A stretch of DNA of 64,000 bases from Arthrobacter sp. H35-D1 (GTDB lineage Bacteria; Actinomycetota; Actinomycetes; Actinomycetales; Micrococcaceae). Every line of letters starts with the position of its first letter. Positions within the stretch are counted from its first letter, which is position 1. Positions 10,983 to 19,123 of this stretch are shown piece after piece. The notes beneath the pieces are model-generated. The model saw only the letters and a program-made list of their open reading frames with translations. It was not told the DNA's origin and ran no database searches. The DNA lies in assembly GCF_030063185.1 (NCBI RefSeq), contig NZ_JASISP010000005.1, forward strand, positions 124,001-188,000, read 5' to 3'. The translations under genes and the position numbers were made by a program.

Positions 10983-11465
10983 CTAGGAATCCGCAACGGC
11001 GTCGTTGGAGCTGAAGTAGTACGTCAGCCGGAACTTGCCGATCTGCACTTCGTTTCCGGTATTCAAGCGCACCGAGTCCACGCGATCCCCGTTGACGTAG
11101 GTGCCGTTGAGGCTGCCGGCATCAATGACTTCGAAACCCCCCTCGCATTTCATGAAATTAACATGCCTGCGCGAGACCGTTACGTCGTCGAGGAAAATGT
11201 CCGCGTCGGGATGGCGCCCCGCAGTGGTGACTTGGCTGTCAAGCAAGAACCGCGCACCCGCATTGGGGCCCACATGGGCGATGAGCAGCGCCGACCCGGC
11301 AGGAAGCGAGTTCACGGCATTGAGCTCATCGGGGGCCAGTACCGGCACTGAAGACGGACTTGCATGTACCGGAGTCAGATGAATCGAGGTGGTATCTGTT
11401 ACGCCCGGCTGATCCTGGGAGCTCGCCTGAGCATTAACCCCGGCGTCGTTGGCCCTGTCAACCAT
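10983..11465 (-). CDS. garA: FHA-domain signalling protein, GarA/OdhI type
   Basis: Phosphothreonine-binding protein of 160 residues. In relatives it inhibits 2-oxoglutarate dehydrogenase and regulates glutamate metabolism under control of Ser/Thr kinases. The FHA domain occupies roughly residues 65-150 and shows the key motifs: GRHPDADIFL, SRRHVNF and GSLNGTYVNG. Near the N-terminus TDTTS (Thr25/Thr26) matches the kinase-targeted TT pair of GarA and OdhI, though the flanking residues differ from the usual ETTS. ATG at 11465 has AAGGAGGAG upstream; an upstream extension of 18 codons is rejected. It lies between gcvH and ftsR, as in M. tuberculosis (Rv1827). Confidence 0.92.
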   Translation of the reverse strand: MVDRANDAGVNAQASSQDQPGVTDTTSIHLTPVHASPSSVPVLAPDELNAVNSLPAGSALLIAHVGPNAGARFLLDSQVTTAGRHPDADIFLDDVTVSRRHVNFMKCEGGFEVIDAGSLNGTYVNGDRVDSVRLNTGNEVQIGKFRLTYYFSSNDAVADS

Positions 11466-11577
11466 TGGTACTCCTCCTTGCTGCTGAAAAAAGTGCTCGA
11501 GAGCGCTGGTGCGCCCCAAGTGTTACAAACATAAGTCCCATCGCTGGGAAAGTTCTGGACAAACCTTCCCCGAACCC

Positions 11578-11964
11578 CTAGCCTACCTTTTCTTGATACT
11601 CGACCGCACTGAGCAGGCCGCTGTAGCTGGCAGCATCGGCCAGCGTGATCTCCACCAACCAACCGGCGCCGTACGGATCTGAGTTGATAAGCGAGGGGTC
11701 TGCATCCAAGGCTTCATTGCGGGCGGTGATCGTTCCGCTCAGCGGCGCATAGATGTCGCTGACGCTCTTGGTAGATTCCACTTCGCCCACAACGGTGTCG
11801 GCGGAAACTTCGGTACCGGCCTCGGGCACCTGGACATAGACCACGTCACCGAGCGCATCCTGCGCGAAATCGGTGATGCCCACCCTGACCACACCCTCTG
11901 CTGTGGGGGCCAGAACCCATTCGTGTTCCGCCGTGTAGGACAAGTCTGCGGGAATGCTGCTCAT
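11578..11964 (-). CDS. gcvH: Glycine cleavage system H protein
   Basis: Lipoyl carrier of the glycine cleavage system, 128 residues, the usual size. It shuttles the aminomethyl group from GcvP to GcvT. The lipoylation motif EVESTKSVSDIYAP places the modified lysine at residue 66. ATG at 11964 has AAAGG at good spacing; three upstream codons are not supported. The gene is separated from gcvP by about 3.8 kb of regulatory genes and followed by garA, the Rv1826-Rv1827 order. Confidence 0.96.
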   Translation of the reverse strand: MSSIPADLSYTAEHEWVLAPTAEGVVRVGITDFAQDALGDVVYVQVPEAGTEVSADTVVGEVESTKSVSDIYAPLSGTITARNEALDADPSLINSDPYGAGWLVEITLADAASYSGLLSAVEYQEKVG

Positions 11965-12164
11965 TGTGCGCACCTTTCGGGTTCATCGCTGCCGCGCGAA
12001 AAATAGAGTGAAGTCTAAAGTAAAACACGGTCAGGGACTGAAAATCCCCTTGCACCGCTTCCAGTCTTTAGCGTGCAGCCGTTCTTGACAAGTCGAAGGT
12101 AGTTTCTAGCAACTTTTGCCTTCATGACATGCTCCGCCACCCATGGCTCTGACATGATTGAACC

Positions 12165-12839
12165 ATGAACGATTCAGCAGCGGCCGCGGGCCCGGTCGCG
12201 GAGCCCAGGGGCAAACTGCCGCCATGGCTTGTGCGCACCATCTTTGGTGCGAGCGCCGTCGTCGTACTGGTGGCGGGATACTTGATCGCCTCCGTGACGG
12301 TGCCGCTGATGTGGGCCAACAGCATCCGCGACCAGATCGGCGGACAACTGGGCAACAGCATTCCACTGGGCATGTTCTACGGGTTTGTTTTCGTCTTTGT
12401 GCCAATCCTCATCGTTTGGCAGGCGCGCCGCAAAAAGTTCAACAAGTGGGTCAGAGTCTCTTTTGTTGTACTGGGCCTGTTGCTGACCATCCCCAACCTG
12501 TTGACGTTGGGAGTGCTCCACGGCAGCAGCCAGTCGGCCATCGACGCCCGCACCATCTGGGCCAACAGCGCCAATTGGTTTGGCACTTGGAGCCAGGTCT
12601 TCATGGTGGTGGGCGTGGTCTGCGCCGTGGCACTGATTGTGCTGGGCCGCATGTGGCTCCGTCGTGGCAGGAAGGTTCGTGAAATCAAGGCCGCCCAGAA
12701 GCGTGTCCGCGAGAACGAAGCGGCGAAGGTTCGTGCTGCCAAGGGCGCCGCCCGCGACGCTGAAAAGGCAGCGAAGACGGCTGCCCGCGACTCGCGCCGC
12801 AATCCCCGCAACAACTCCAGCAATACACCGGAGGCGTAG
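12165..12839 (+). CDS. Four-helix membrane protein with basic C-terminal tail
   Basis: Membrane protein of 224 residues and unknown function. Four hydrophobic segments lie around residues 24-47, 68-85, 97-117 and 144-167. The last 55 residues form a highly charged Ala/Lys/Arg-rich tail (REIKAAQKRVRENEAAKVRA) that is probably a cytosolic helix. It is the first gene of a plus-strand run; the next gene, a universal stress protein, begins on the base after its stop. No enzyme motif was recognised. Confidence 0.75.
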   Translation: MNDSAAAAGPVAEPRGKLPPWLVRTIFGASAVVVLVAGYLIASVTVPLMWANSIRDQIGGQLGNSIPLGMFYGFVFVFVPILIVWQARRKKFNKWVRVSFVVLGLLLTIPNLLTLGVLHGSSQSAIDARTIWANSANWFGTWSQVFMVVGVVCAVALIVLGRMWLRRGRKVREIKAAQKRVRENEAAKVRAAKGAARDAEKAAKTAARDSRRNPRNNSSNTPEA

Positions 12840-13331
12840 ATGGACCGGAATCAGCCGCTCTTGCTCGTTGCGGTGTACCCCGGCCAGCCCCCCGCAGTAG
12901 TCGCCGAGGCTGCCCGGCTCGCTGCATCGATGAGCTGCCCGCTCGTTTGCGCCTACGCCAACCCTGCCCGCTACCCCGTCAGCGAGTCTATCGACGGCTC
13001 GGTAAAGTCCGCCCCCCTGGACCCGGATTTCATGGACGACGACGGCGAGACCTTCCCGGTGCAGCTCGCCACCAGGCTGGGCAGGCAGTTGGATCCCGGC
13101 CACGTCCAGTGGCGCCCCCTCCTGCTTGCCGGCGACGCCGCCGCGGCCCTCGCTCGGTGCGCTGAAATACTTCACGCGTCCATGATCGTGGTCGGCACCA
13201 GCACCGACCACCATTCACCGCTGCACAAGATTCTGAGCCGTTCAGTGGCCGTGAAGCTTGGCCGGGCACAGCGCTGCCCCGTTCTGGTGGTCCCGGTCCA
13301 CCATGCACCCCTGGGCCAGGCTGAGCAGTGA
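12840..13331 (+). CDS. Universal stress protein (UspA family)
   Basis: Usp-fold protein of 163 residues with the N-terminal strand LLLVAVYPG and the C-terminal VGTSTDHHSPLHKILSRSVA and CPVLVVPV. The usual ATP-binding G-x2-G-x9-G-S pattern is only partly kept, because the second glycine is not at its normal place, so nucleotide binding is uncertain. The ATG directly abuts the previous stop, and the following crcB start overlaps its stop by four bases (GTGA), so the four genes from 12165 to 14229 probably form one transcript. Confidence 0.82.
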   Translation: MDRNQPLLLVAVYPGQPPAVVAEAARLAASMSCPLVCAYANPARYPVSESIDGSVKSAPLDPDFMDDDGETFPVQLATRLGRQLDPGHVQWRPLLLAGDAAAALARCAEILHASMIVVGTSTDHHSPLHKILSRSVAVKLGRAQRCPVLVVPVHHAPLGQAEQ

Positions 13332-13855
13332 CACATCCGTTCCTGCACCTGCCATCCCTGGCGTGGGTGGCAGCCGGCGGCACGTTGGGGGTCGCCGCAC
13401 GCGAAGGTCTCATCCTTGCCATGCCCGGCTCGGGTCCACTCCCCTTGGCAGTGGTCGTTGCGAACGTCGTCGGTGCCTTCGCGCTCGGCCTGCTTTACGT
13501 CAGCCTTGATCGCCGGGCTGCGGCAGCTGCCGTTCCTCCTGCGCGCGCGAAGCAACGGCGGCACACTTCGAAAAGCCGGCTGCCACGGGGCAGACAGCTG
13601 CGGTTGCTGCTCGGGACGGGCTTTTGTGGCGGATTCACCACGTACAGCACCCTTGCCGTGGGGGTTGTGCTCTTGGGCGCAGGCTCCCCGGGCCCGGTCT
13701 CGGCGGCGGCGTGGGGCCTGGGCGTTGTCCTGGCCGGCGCCCTGGCCACATGGGCAGGCATCGCCGTGGGGACCACATTGCCTGACGCCCGGGAGCCGCA
13801 GGCTGAGTTCCGAGACCTCCCGGATACCCCGGATTACGGGGGGAAGCACCAGTGA
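13328..13855 (+). CDS. crcB: Fluoride channel Fluc/CrcB, first subunit
   Basis: Small membrane channel subunit that exports fluoride; Fluc channels are antiparallel dimers. It has 175 residues and four predicted membrane helices. Family motifs are ANVVGAFALGLLY and TGFCGGFTTYSTL. It is longer than most Fluc proteins because of a basic loop between helices 2 and 3 (about residues 60-90) and a hydrophilic C-terminal tail. GTG at 13328 overlaps the usp stop, and its own stop overlaps the second crcB start. Paired adjacent crcB genes usually make a heterodimer. Confidence 0.9.
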   Translation: MTHPFLHLPSLAWVAAGGTLGVAAREGLILAMPGSGPLPLAVVVANVVGAFALGLLYVSLDRRAAAAAVPPARAKQRRHTSKSRLPRGRQLRLLLGTGFCGGFTTYSTLAVGVVLLGAGSPGPVSAAAWGLGVVLAGALATWAGIAVGTTLPDAREPQAEFRDLPDTPDYGGKHQ

Positions 13856-14229
13856 CACTGTTGGCATTTGTTGCACTGGCCGTGGCCGGTGGTTTGGGCG
13901 CCGCTGCCCGCTTTGCGGTGGACGGTGTCATTGGCACCCGCGTGCGGAGCATCTTTCCGTGGGCGACGTTCGCCATCAATGTCTCCGGTTCACTGGCTCT
14001 TGGCCTGCTCACCGCGCTGGTCGCCGGGCACCTGCTGCCGCCTGTTTGGTCGCTGGTGGCAGGCGCAGGATTTTTGGGCGGCTACACCACCTTCAGCACC
14101 AATAGTTATGAAACTGTGCGGCTGCTGGGTGAAAAACGATACGTCGCCTCACTTGCCAATGCCGTGGGGACGTTGCTTGCCGCTGTCGTTGCCGCAGGGC
14201 TTGGCTACTGGGTCGGCTCTTTTTTCTAG
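13852..14229 (+). CDS. crcB: Fluoride channel Fluc/CrcB, second subunit
   Basis: Compact Fluc protein of 125 residues with four predicted membrane helices. It carries GGLGAAARFAVDG, the pore motif NVSGSLALGLL and GFLGGYTTFSTNSYE. GTG at 13852 overlaps the first crcB stop by four bases. It is closer to the canonical family than its partner, and the two probably form a heterodimeric fluoride channel. No fluoride riboswitch is evident before the operon. The 3' end overlaps the oppositely directed GNAT gene by 81 bp. Confidence 0.93.
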   Translation: MTLLAFVALAVAGGLGAAARFAVDGVIGTRVRSIFPWATFAINVSGSLALGLLTALVAGHLLPPVWSLVAGAGFLGGYTTFSTNSYETVRLLGEKRYVASLANAVGTLLAAVVAAGLGYWVGSFF

Positions 14230-14778
14230 CAGGTCTGCCACCACGGCCCGACAACTGGCCCAGCGACCGGTCCAAGGACGGGAACAAGGACGAGGCAAGC
14301 ACCTAGGCGCGTTCTCGCGCACGGCCTTCCAGCTCATGTGCAACAGCGGAAAAGGGCAACCCCGGGCATCGACTTCCGAGCGGCCCGCCACGGTGAAGCC
14401 GCGCTTGATGTAAAAGACGGCGGCACGCGGATTCTGCTCGTTGACGTCAAGGGAAATCTGCGAAGACTGGCTTTTGGCCCATTCCAGCAGGGTGCTCCCG
14501 ATACCCAGGGAACGTGCCTTGTCGGCCACAAAGAGCATGTCCACCCGGTGTTTGTCCATGCCAATGAAACCTAGAATGCACCCCCTTTGCTCGGCAACCT
14601 TGAGCCTGAGGCCGGGCAGGTACTCATCCCTGACCAGCGGCTCCAGCCTGTCAATGGTTTTCAGGGGCAGGAAGTGGTGGGTGGCTTCGACCGAATCCCG
14701 CCACGCATTTGTCAGCTCTTCAAGATCTTCGGGGGCGCGGCCTTCACGCGGAAGGACCGCCGGCGCAGCAGTTTTCAT
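14149..14778 (-). CDS. GNAT acetyltransferase, YjaB-like, with run-on C-terminus
   Basis: Acetyl-CoA-dependent N-acetyltransferase. The core of about 155 residues aligns by eye with E. coli YjaB: SVEATHHFLP near the start, FVADKARSLGIGSTLLEWA as the acetyl-CoA loop, and DVNEQNPRAAVFYIKRGF near the end. The family normally stops soon after the segment corresponding to PFPLLHMSWKA. Here the frame continues about 50 residues into the 3' end of crcB on the other strand. That tail is Cys/Arg-rich and looks non-coding, so a normal stop was probably lost. ATG at 14778 is used. Substrate unknown. Confidence 0.8.
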   Translation of the reverse strand: MKTAAPAVLPREGRAPEDLEELTNAWRDSVEATHHFLPLKTIDRLEPLVRDEYLPGLRLKVAEQRGCILGFIGMDKHRVDMLFVADKARSLGIGSTLLEWAKSQSSQISLDVNEQNPRAAVFYIKRGFTVAGRSEVDARGCPFPLLHMSWKAVRENAPRCLPRPCSRPWTGRWASCRAVVADLLEKRADPVAKPCGNDSGKQRPHGIGK

Positions 14779-14893
14779 GACTCCCCAACTTCTCCCCCAA
14801 GACGGCCTAAAAGGACAGTGCCCTGCACGGGCGTGGTTGAGCATCCCAGCATACTGCGTGCCCTTGGGAAACCAGCGGCGCGTGTCCCAAACG

Positions 14894-15382
14894 TTATTCC
14901 CACACAGCGCTGAGCACAACTGCCGGTTCGGAGGGCCTGGCAACGCCCAACCGCTGGAAAGTATGGCCGATGCGGGTGTCCATCGTCCGCACCGAAATGT
15001 TCGGTTTCTGCGCGATGGACTTGTTCGACATCCCGGCCGCGACGAGCGCGGCGATCTTGCGTTGCCGTGCTGCCTGCTCAACATGCGTCAACGGCGAGGG
15101 CAGCCAGATGCGCACTTGGTTCAGGCCGGCCACCGCTACAATGACCACTCCCGGGTCCCCGTCAAGAAGTCCTCGCCCGCACGGAGCAAAACCGAAAACC
15201 AGGACGTCTCCTTGGGTGCGTCTGTGATCAGCATGACGAAGAGTGCGGAAACAGGTACCGAATCCTCCATGGAGTACCGAGCGAAAAAGAACAGTTCCAA
15301 CATAGATACACCGGGGCTGTCCATGCCCCATAATCTCATTGACTCCGTCGATATTCGAGCCGTACAGGAGCTCTCCATCCAA
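14894..15382 (-). pseudogene. Remnant of a LuxR-family regulator
   Basis: The 3' part encodes a LuxR-type helix-turn-helix: ARQRKIAALVAAGMSNKSIA, then NISVRTMDTRIGHTFQRLGV. Upstream in this frame the protein is implausible, while a second frame (15136-15378) reads ELFFFARYSMEDSVPVSALF and looks like the end of a regulatory domain. The two parts are probably joined by an old frameshift near 15140-15200, and the large N-terminal domain is missing. Several consensus positions of the HTH have drifted (IAQKPNIS instead of IAERLYLS). Judged non-functional. Confidence 0.55.
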
Positions 15383-15438
15383 GCTGCAAAGCTAAGTTGT
15401 TGCCACGCCGGCCGTGGGTGCCCGTTTAGACTGGCTCA

Positions 15439-15906
15439 ATGAGGACAGCACCAACACCCACACCACTCAACATGGCTCTGGAATCCAGCCATGCGCAGTG
15501 GTGGGAAGTGCTCGCTGCGCTGGGACCCCTGGCCATTTTAATTGGTGCCATCGCAGCCGCAGCCATCGGCGCATTTACTCTAAGACAGCGCACAGAGTCA
15601 GACGCTTTGGCCCTGACGCAGAGACGGGAGGCGGATGACCGCAGTGAGTGGTGGAAACGTGCCCAGTGGGCACTGGACCGAGCCCTTGACGACAGCGCCA
15701 CCAACAAGGCCCTTGGCCTGGTGACTCTGGAAGTGTTGGCTCGAAGCAAGCTGGCGCACGCCGAAGAATTGGAATTGTTTGATATCGCTTGGGAAGCCGT
15801 CAGCGACCCTAAAAATGGCGCAGCGGACAACGACAGCACAACCGGAACCAGCTCAGGCACGGAAGAAATCATGTCCGAGCAGCCAACGATCAGTGGGGGC
15901 GAGTAA
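15439..15906 (+). CDS. Small single-pass membrane protein
   Basis: Hypothetical protein of 155 residues. One membrane segment lies at about residues 25-46 (LAALGPLAILIGAIAAAAIG). It is followed by an amphipathic stretch (ALTQRREADDRSEWWKRAQW) and a Ser/Thr/Gly-rich acidic tail. The membrane anchor plus WWKR helix resembles many uncharacterised actinobacterial proteins. The next gene starts 66 bases downstream. No function can be named. Confidence 0.65.
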   Translation: MRTAPTPTPLNMALESSHAQWWEVLAALGPLAILIGAIAAAAIGAFTLRQRTESDALALTQRREADDRSEWWKRAQWALDRALDDSATNKALGLVTLEVLARSKLAHAEELELFDIAWEAVSDPKNGAADNDSTTGTSSGTEEIMSEQPTISGGE

Positions 15907-15972
15907 TCCGTGGCGGCAATAGTTGACAGCTGGGAGACAATGGTAGAAAGAAGCAACGAGGGAGGAGATGCA

Positions 15973-16164
15973 ATGAGCATGAACGCATCTGTATCGGCAG
16001 GCAAACACGCTCCGCAGCACGTGTTCAAAGAAAACATCAAGACAATGAGCCCCCAAGAACGCCGGGTACAGGTTGCCGCAGCTCGGTTGAGAGTAACCCT
16101 TGATGATCGTCTGGGGCGGCAGACCCCCGACGCTGTCAAAGCACTGGCCAAACAGCCGTTCTAG
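15973..16164 (+). CDS. Small hypothetical protein (63 aa)
   Basis: Hydrophilic protein with a helical centre (SPQERRVQVAAARLRVTLDD) and the tail TPDAVKALAKQPF. ATG at 15973 is chosen because GGAGGAG lies five bases upstream; the frame extends 21 codons further without a ribosome-binding site. A strong terminator follows. It is probably co-transcribed with the membrane protein before it. No family was recognised. Confidence 0.6.
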   Translation: MSMNASVSAGKHAPQHVFKENIKTMSPQERRVQVAAARLRVTLDDRLGRQTPDAVKALAKQPF

Positions 16165-16198
16165 GACCTCGCAACACTCAGAGCCAGGCACAAACAAT

Positions 16199-16243
16199 AA
16201 ACGCTCCGGCACGCAGTTTCATGCGTGCCGGAGCGTTTATTCT
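16199..16243. terminator. Strong hairpin terminator
   Basis: A perfect 17-bp stem with arms at 16199-16215 and 16222-16238 (arm core CGCTCCGGCACGCA) and a six-base loop, followed by ATTCTT. It separates the plus-strand small gene from the minus-strand tRNA-Lys and could end transcription from both sides. Confidence 0.9.
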
Positions 16244-16319
16244 TGGTGCACCCCTCCGGACTTGAACCGGAAACCCATTGATTAAGAGTCAATTGCTCTG
16301 CCAATTGAGCTAGAGGTGC
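16244..16319 (-). tRNA. tRNA-Lys(CTT), CCA encoded
   Basis: A 76-base cloverleaf. The acceptor stem GCACCTC/GGGGTGC includes one G-U pair. The D-arm begins GCTC, and the anticodon stem ATTGA/TCAAT holds the loop CTCTTAA, giving anticodon CTT. The T-arm is TCCGG-TTCAAGT-CCGGA. The 3' CCA is in the DNA, unlike the tRNA-Pro at 30.6 kb. Confidence 0.97.
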
Positions 16320-16462
16320 ATTTTAGGCGACCCGCAGAGCATCGGCGAGATACTCGTACGGGCCTAACCGCCGCTAACTTTGAGAAAAGCGCCTTGGCTA
16401 TCAAGAACAATACCTGCCAGCAGTCCAAAGTGTCGCATTGACAACTCCGTCTGAGCTTCACG

Positions 16463-17275
16463 TCACACGGCGACGGCAAGGGCTCGACCGGTTGCCGGGG
16501 TGCCGGGTTTCATGGCCCCCGGCCAGTCGGCCGTCATGACCACCAGCGTGTCGGCGTTCTCCCCGCCGACGGCGCAGGAAAAGCAGCCCTGCTCCAGCTG
16601 CACTTTGCGCAACACTTCCCCGCCGCGGGCCACCTGAACGCAGCATTGATTGGGAACATCGGCATACCAAATACCACCATCGCCGCTGCAGATGCCGTCG
16701 GGCGCGCTTCCGGACACTGCCGCCCACACATGACGATTGGCCAAGGAACCATCCGGGAGGATGTCATAACCGGTCAAGCACCCGGCGTTTGACTCGGCAA
16801 CCACCAGAGTGTGGCCGTTGTCAATAACAGCCATCCCATTGGGGAAGGCGAGCTTGTCGGCAACAACTGCAGCCCCGCCGTCGGGCTTCACCAGCGCAAT
16901 GATGCCTGAGACCTGCGCGGGCCCCGGGTAGGGGTAGCCGATGCAGTTGACGTAGGTGAGCTCGCCGTGGACAACCACCTCGTTCCACGGCGTGGCGGAG
17001 AGCTCGGCGAGGGTGGCGACGTGCGCGAACTCGCCAGCGGGTGTGAGCGTGAGCAGTTCGCCGTCGGATCCGGAAACCACCAGCAGTTCGCCGTCGGGCA
17101 GCCAGTCAAAAGTGATGGGAAAGGAAGGCACATCGAAGCTCTGATGTTCAGTGCCGTCGGGGTCGACCGCGTGGATGGTCCGCTTGATCCAATCGGCGAA
17201 CCAGAAACGTCCGCCATGCCAGCGGGCCGACTCCCCCATGCCAATCCCGTCGGCAATAAGCTGCTGGTTTTCCAT
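16463..17275 (-). CDS. SMP-30/gluconolactonase family protein
   Basis: Six-bladed beta-propeller lactonase of 270 residues. Family metal-site residues are visible: the Glu in GIGMGESARWHGG near residue 15, the Asn in AFPNGMAVIDNG and the Asp in SGSAPDGICSGDGG. Relatives hydrolyse sugar lactones such as gluconolactone; the substrate here is unknown. ATG at 17275 is preceded by AAGGAGAG; five upstream codons overlap that site and are rejected. It stands alone after the tRNA-Lys gene, with no neighbouring sugar genes. Confidence 0.88.
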   Translation of the reverse strand: MENQQLIADGIGMGESARWHGGRFWFADWIKRTIHAVDPDGTEHQSFDVPSFPITFDWLPDGELLVVSGSDGELLTLTPAGEFAHVATLAELSATPWNEVVVHGELTYVNCIGYPYPGPAQVSGIIALVKPDGGAAVVADKLAFPNGMAVIDNGHTLVVAESNAGCLTGYDILPDGSLANRHVWAAVSGSAPDGICSGDGGIWYADVPNQCCVQVARGGEVLRKVQLEQGCFSCAVGGENADTLVVMTADWPGAMKPGTPATGRALAVAV

Positions 17276-17793
17276 GTTTCTCTCCTTCACCGTGCGCTCG
17301 GATGCGGGTCACCGCCAGTTTAATCGCAGGGTCGGCGGCATGGAAAGTCTGTGTTGGGAGGCGCGTGGGAAGGCACGTGGCGGCTGTCGCTTTGGCACCA
17401 GCCATGGACTGCGAATATGAGTGCGAGTATTTTGAACGCCCCTTGGTGGCCAGCCTGCGGTGGTGGCGACGCTTGCCATGTCTCCGGCAGTGTCTGCATT
17501 CGTGCTTCTGATCCAGAACGTTCTAGTATTTGTCCGTGTGCGGGGCACTACTGCCAAAGTGTGCGCATAGTTGCGTACAGGCACAACTTCGCGACCGTCC
17601 ACGGTGGATACACGCGCCATCATGGCAGGGGCGCCCAACGGCCGGTCGGCTTTTCGGGTTGTTGCGGGCTTCGGCGGCGCAGCCTTGGCGCCATTTGCTG
17701 CGGCAGTGGTGCCGCTGAGACTGCGCAGCTTGGCCAAGGACGCTGATTTCCGCAATTTCATCCGTGCGGACCGGTATCACACCGCCAGGTTGA
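17276..17793. other. Gene-poor gap
   Basis: No credible gene was found in about 520 bp. Both strands hold short open frames of biased composition, but none has a ribosome-binding site with a recognisable product. A plus-strand frame ending near 17822 contains a hydrophobic stretch (GFGGAALAPFAAAVVPL) that could be a decayed membrane-protein fragment. Promoter elements of the SMP-30 gene should lie at its left edge. Confidence 0.4.
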
Positions 17794-18543
17794 CTACGCC
17801 ACTACCTCGAAAATCCCTCTAATGGTTGCTGCCGCCGCTCCCAGGTAGGCGAGCAGAACCACCAAAACGCGCGCACGGCGTGGAGATATCCATTTGGAGA
17901 GCACCTCTCCCGCCACCAGTCCGCCAACAATCGCCGCTGCAACTGCGGCCCAAGCCCACGGCTCCAACCGGGGCATGGACTCGGGACTCGCCACATACTT
18001 CGCCAGAATGGAGGCAAGCCCCACGGTGAGGAAATACGGTTGCATGGTCCCTGCAAATGACTGCTGTCCCCACTTTGAGGCGACGGCGTACACACTCATG
18101 GCCGGCCCGCCAACACCGGCTGTGGTGTTCATAATCCCGCTGGTGGCACCAGCAACGAGCATCGGCTTCACCCCGGATTCAGGCTTGAGCGGCTTCATCC
18201 GCAGGGACACCGTGAGGCTGACGAGCACAACAACACCCACGCCAACTTGAAGCCAGGCACCGGGAATGTACCTGACAATGAAGGCCCCGGGAACAACACC
18301 CACCAGCGCGGCGGACGCAAGGATGATGTATTTTTTCCAGTCAATGTGTCCTAGGACCCTGAACAGGATCAACAGCGAAGACAGTGCCCCGCAAACATTC
18401 ACCAGAACAATCCCGGTGACTGGTCCCATGATCAGCACGACGAAGGGAGCCGACACCAAGGCGAACCCCATGCCCGTCAAGCGTTGCATGGCTGCCCCAA
18501 CGAAGACGGCAAGAGCCAGAAGCACTGCCACCTCGACGATCAT
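17794..18543 (-). CDS. TSUP-family permease (TauE/SafE)
   Basis: Membrane transporter of 249 residues with about eight helices, of the sulfite exporter TauE/SafE family, which moves sulfur-containing or organic anions. The first half has GAAMQRLTGMGFALVSAPF and the second half repeats the pattern as GATSGIMNTTAGVGGPAMS, the two-fold repeat usual for this family. Length is normal. It is a single gene between gaps, so its substrate cannot be inferred. Confidence 0.88.
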   Translation of the reverse strand: MIVEVAVLLALAVFVGAAMQRLTGMGFALVSAPFVVLIMGPVTGIVLVNVCGALSSLLILFRVLGHIDWKKYIILASAALVGVVPGAFIVRYIPGAWLQVGVGVVVLVSLTVSLRMKPLKPESGVKPMLVAGATSGIMNTTAGVGGPAMSVYAVASKWGQQSFAGTMQPYFLTVGLASILAKYVASPESMPRLEPWAWAAVAAAIVGGLVAGEVLSKWISPRRARVLVVLLAYLGAAAATIRGIFEVVA

Positions 18544-19123
18544 GGGCGCCGGTCCAAGGCGCCGATTGCCATCAAATATTCTATTCCCATTGTTCCCCCT
18601 TTACCGGCCCGATTGTTCCACAGCGGTTGGGTAAGGACGAGTTTGCGGGCAGGCACGCCTGCTGGCTGGCAGCGTTCTCAAACTCGAATACTGTCGCACG
18701 TCAGTTCTCTCGAGTTCATGCAAGTGGGCGGCAACTCATTGCGGCACTTCCCACGAGAGGCGCATCTCCATCGAAGCATGATCGGGACCGCGGACTACAT
18801 TAAGGTCCAATGCGGCGCTGATGGCTGAGCCAACTCGCAGCTTCCGTGGAATGGCACAACGGTGCGTTGGTCTCAATCCGCCCAGCCAGCGCCACCGACC
18901 GCCCTCCTCTGCTCGCAATTTGTAGCAGCGCTGCAGCGGAGACGCACAGGGTCGCGGCATCGGCACTGCGCTGCACACTGCTATCGTCACCGGCCGGGGG
19001 AACAGGCGAGTGGAGGTCGACCCGCAGAATCGGAAGCCACTAGTGCATCCGCAACCTGATCGCTCCAGCGTCACCAGAAACGACTGCGTTCGATGGGGGG
19101 GGTGACTTTGCGGGACAGTTCCC
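18544..19123. other. Gene-poor gap, possible acetyltransferase remnant
   Basis: No intact gene was found in about 580 bp. On the plus strand from 18846 a short frame reads VSIRPASATDRPPLLAICSS, which resembles the first strand and helix of GNAT acetyltransferases, but it runs into unrelated sequence and stops at 19043. It is at most a decayed fragment. Confidence 0.35.

Noticed and set aside
11965-12164. Fluoride riboswitch before the crcB operon
   Set aside because: No recognisable pseudoknot pattern was seen, and two other genes precede crcB in the operon.
18846-19043. Intact GNAT acetyltransferase gene
   Set aside because: Only the first 20 residues resemble the family, and the frame stops after 65 codons.
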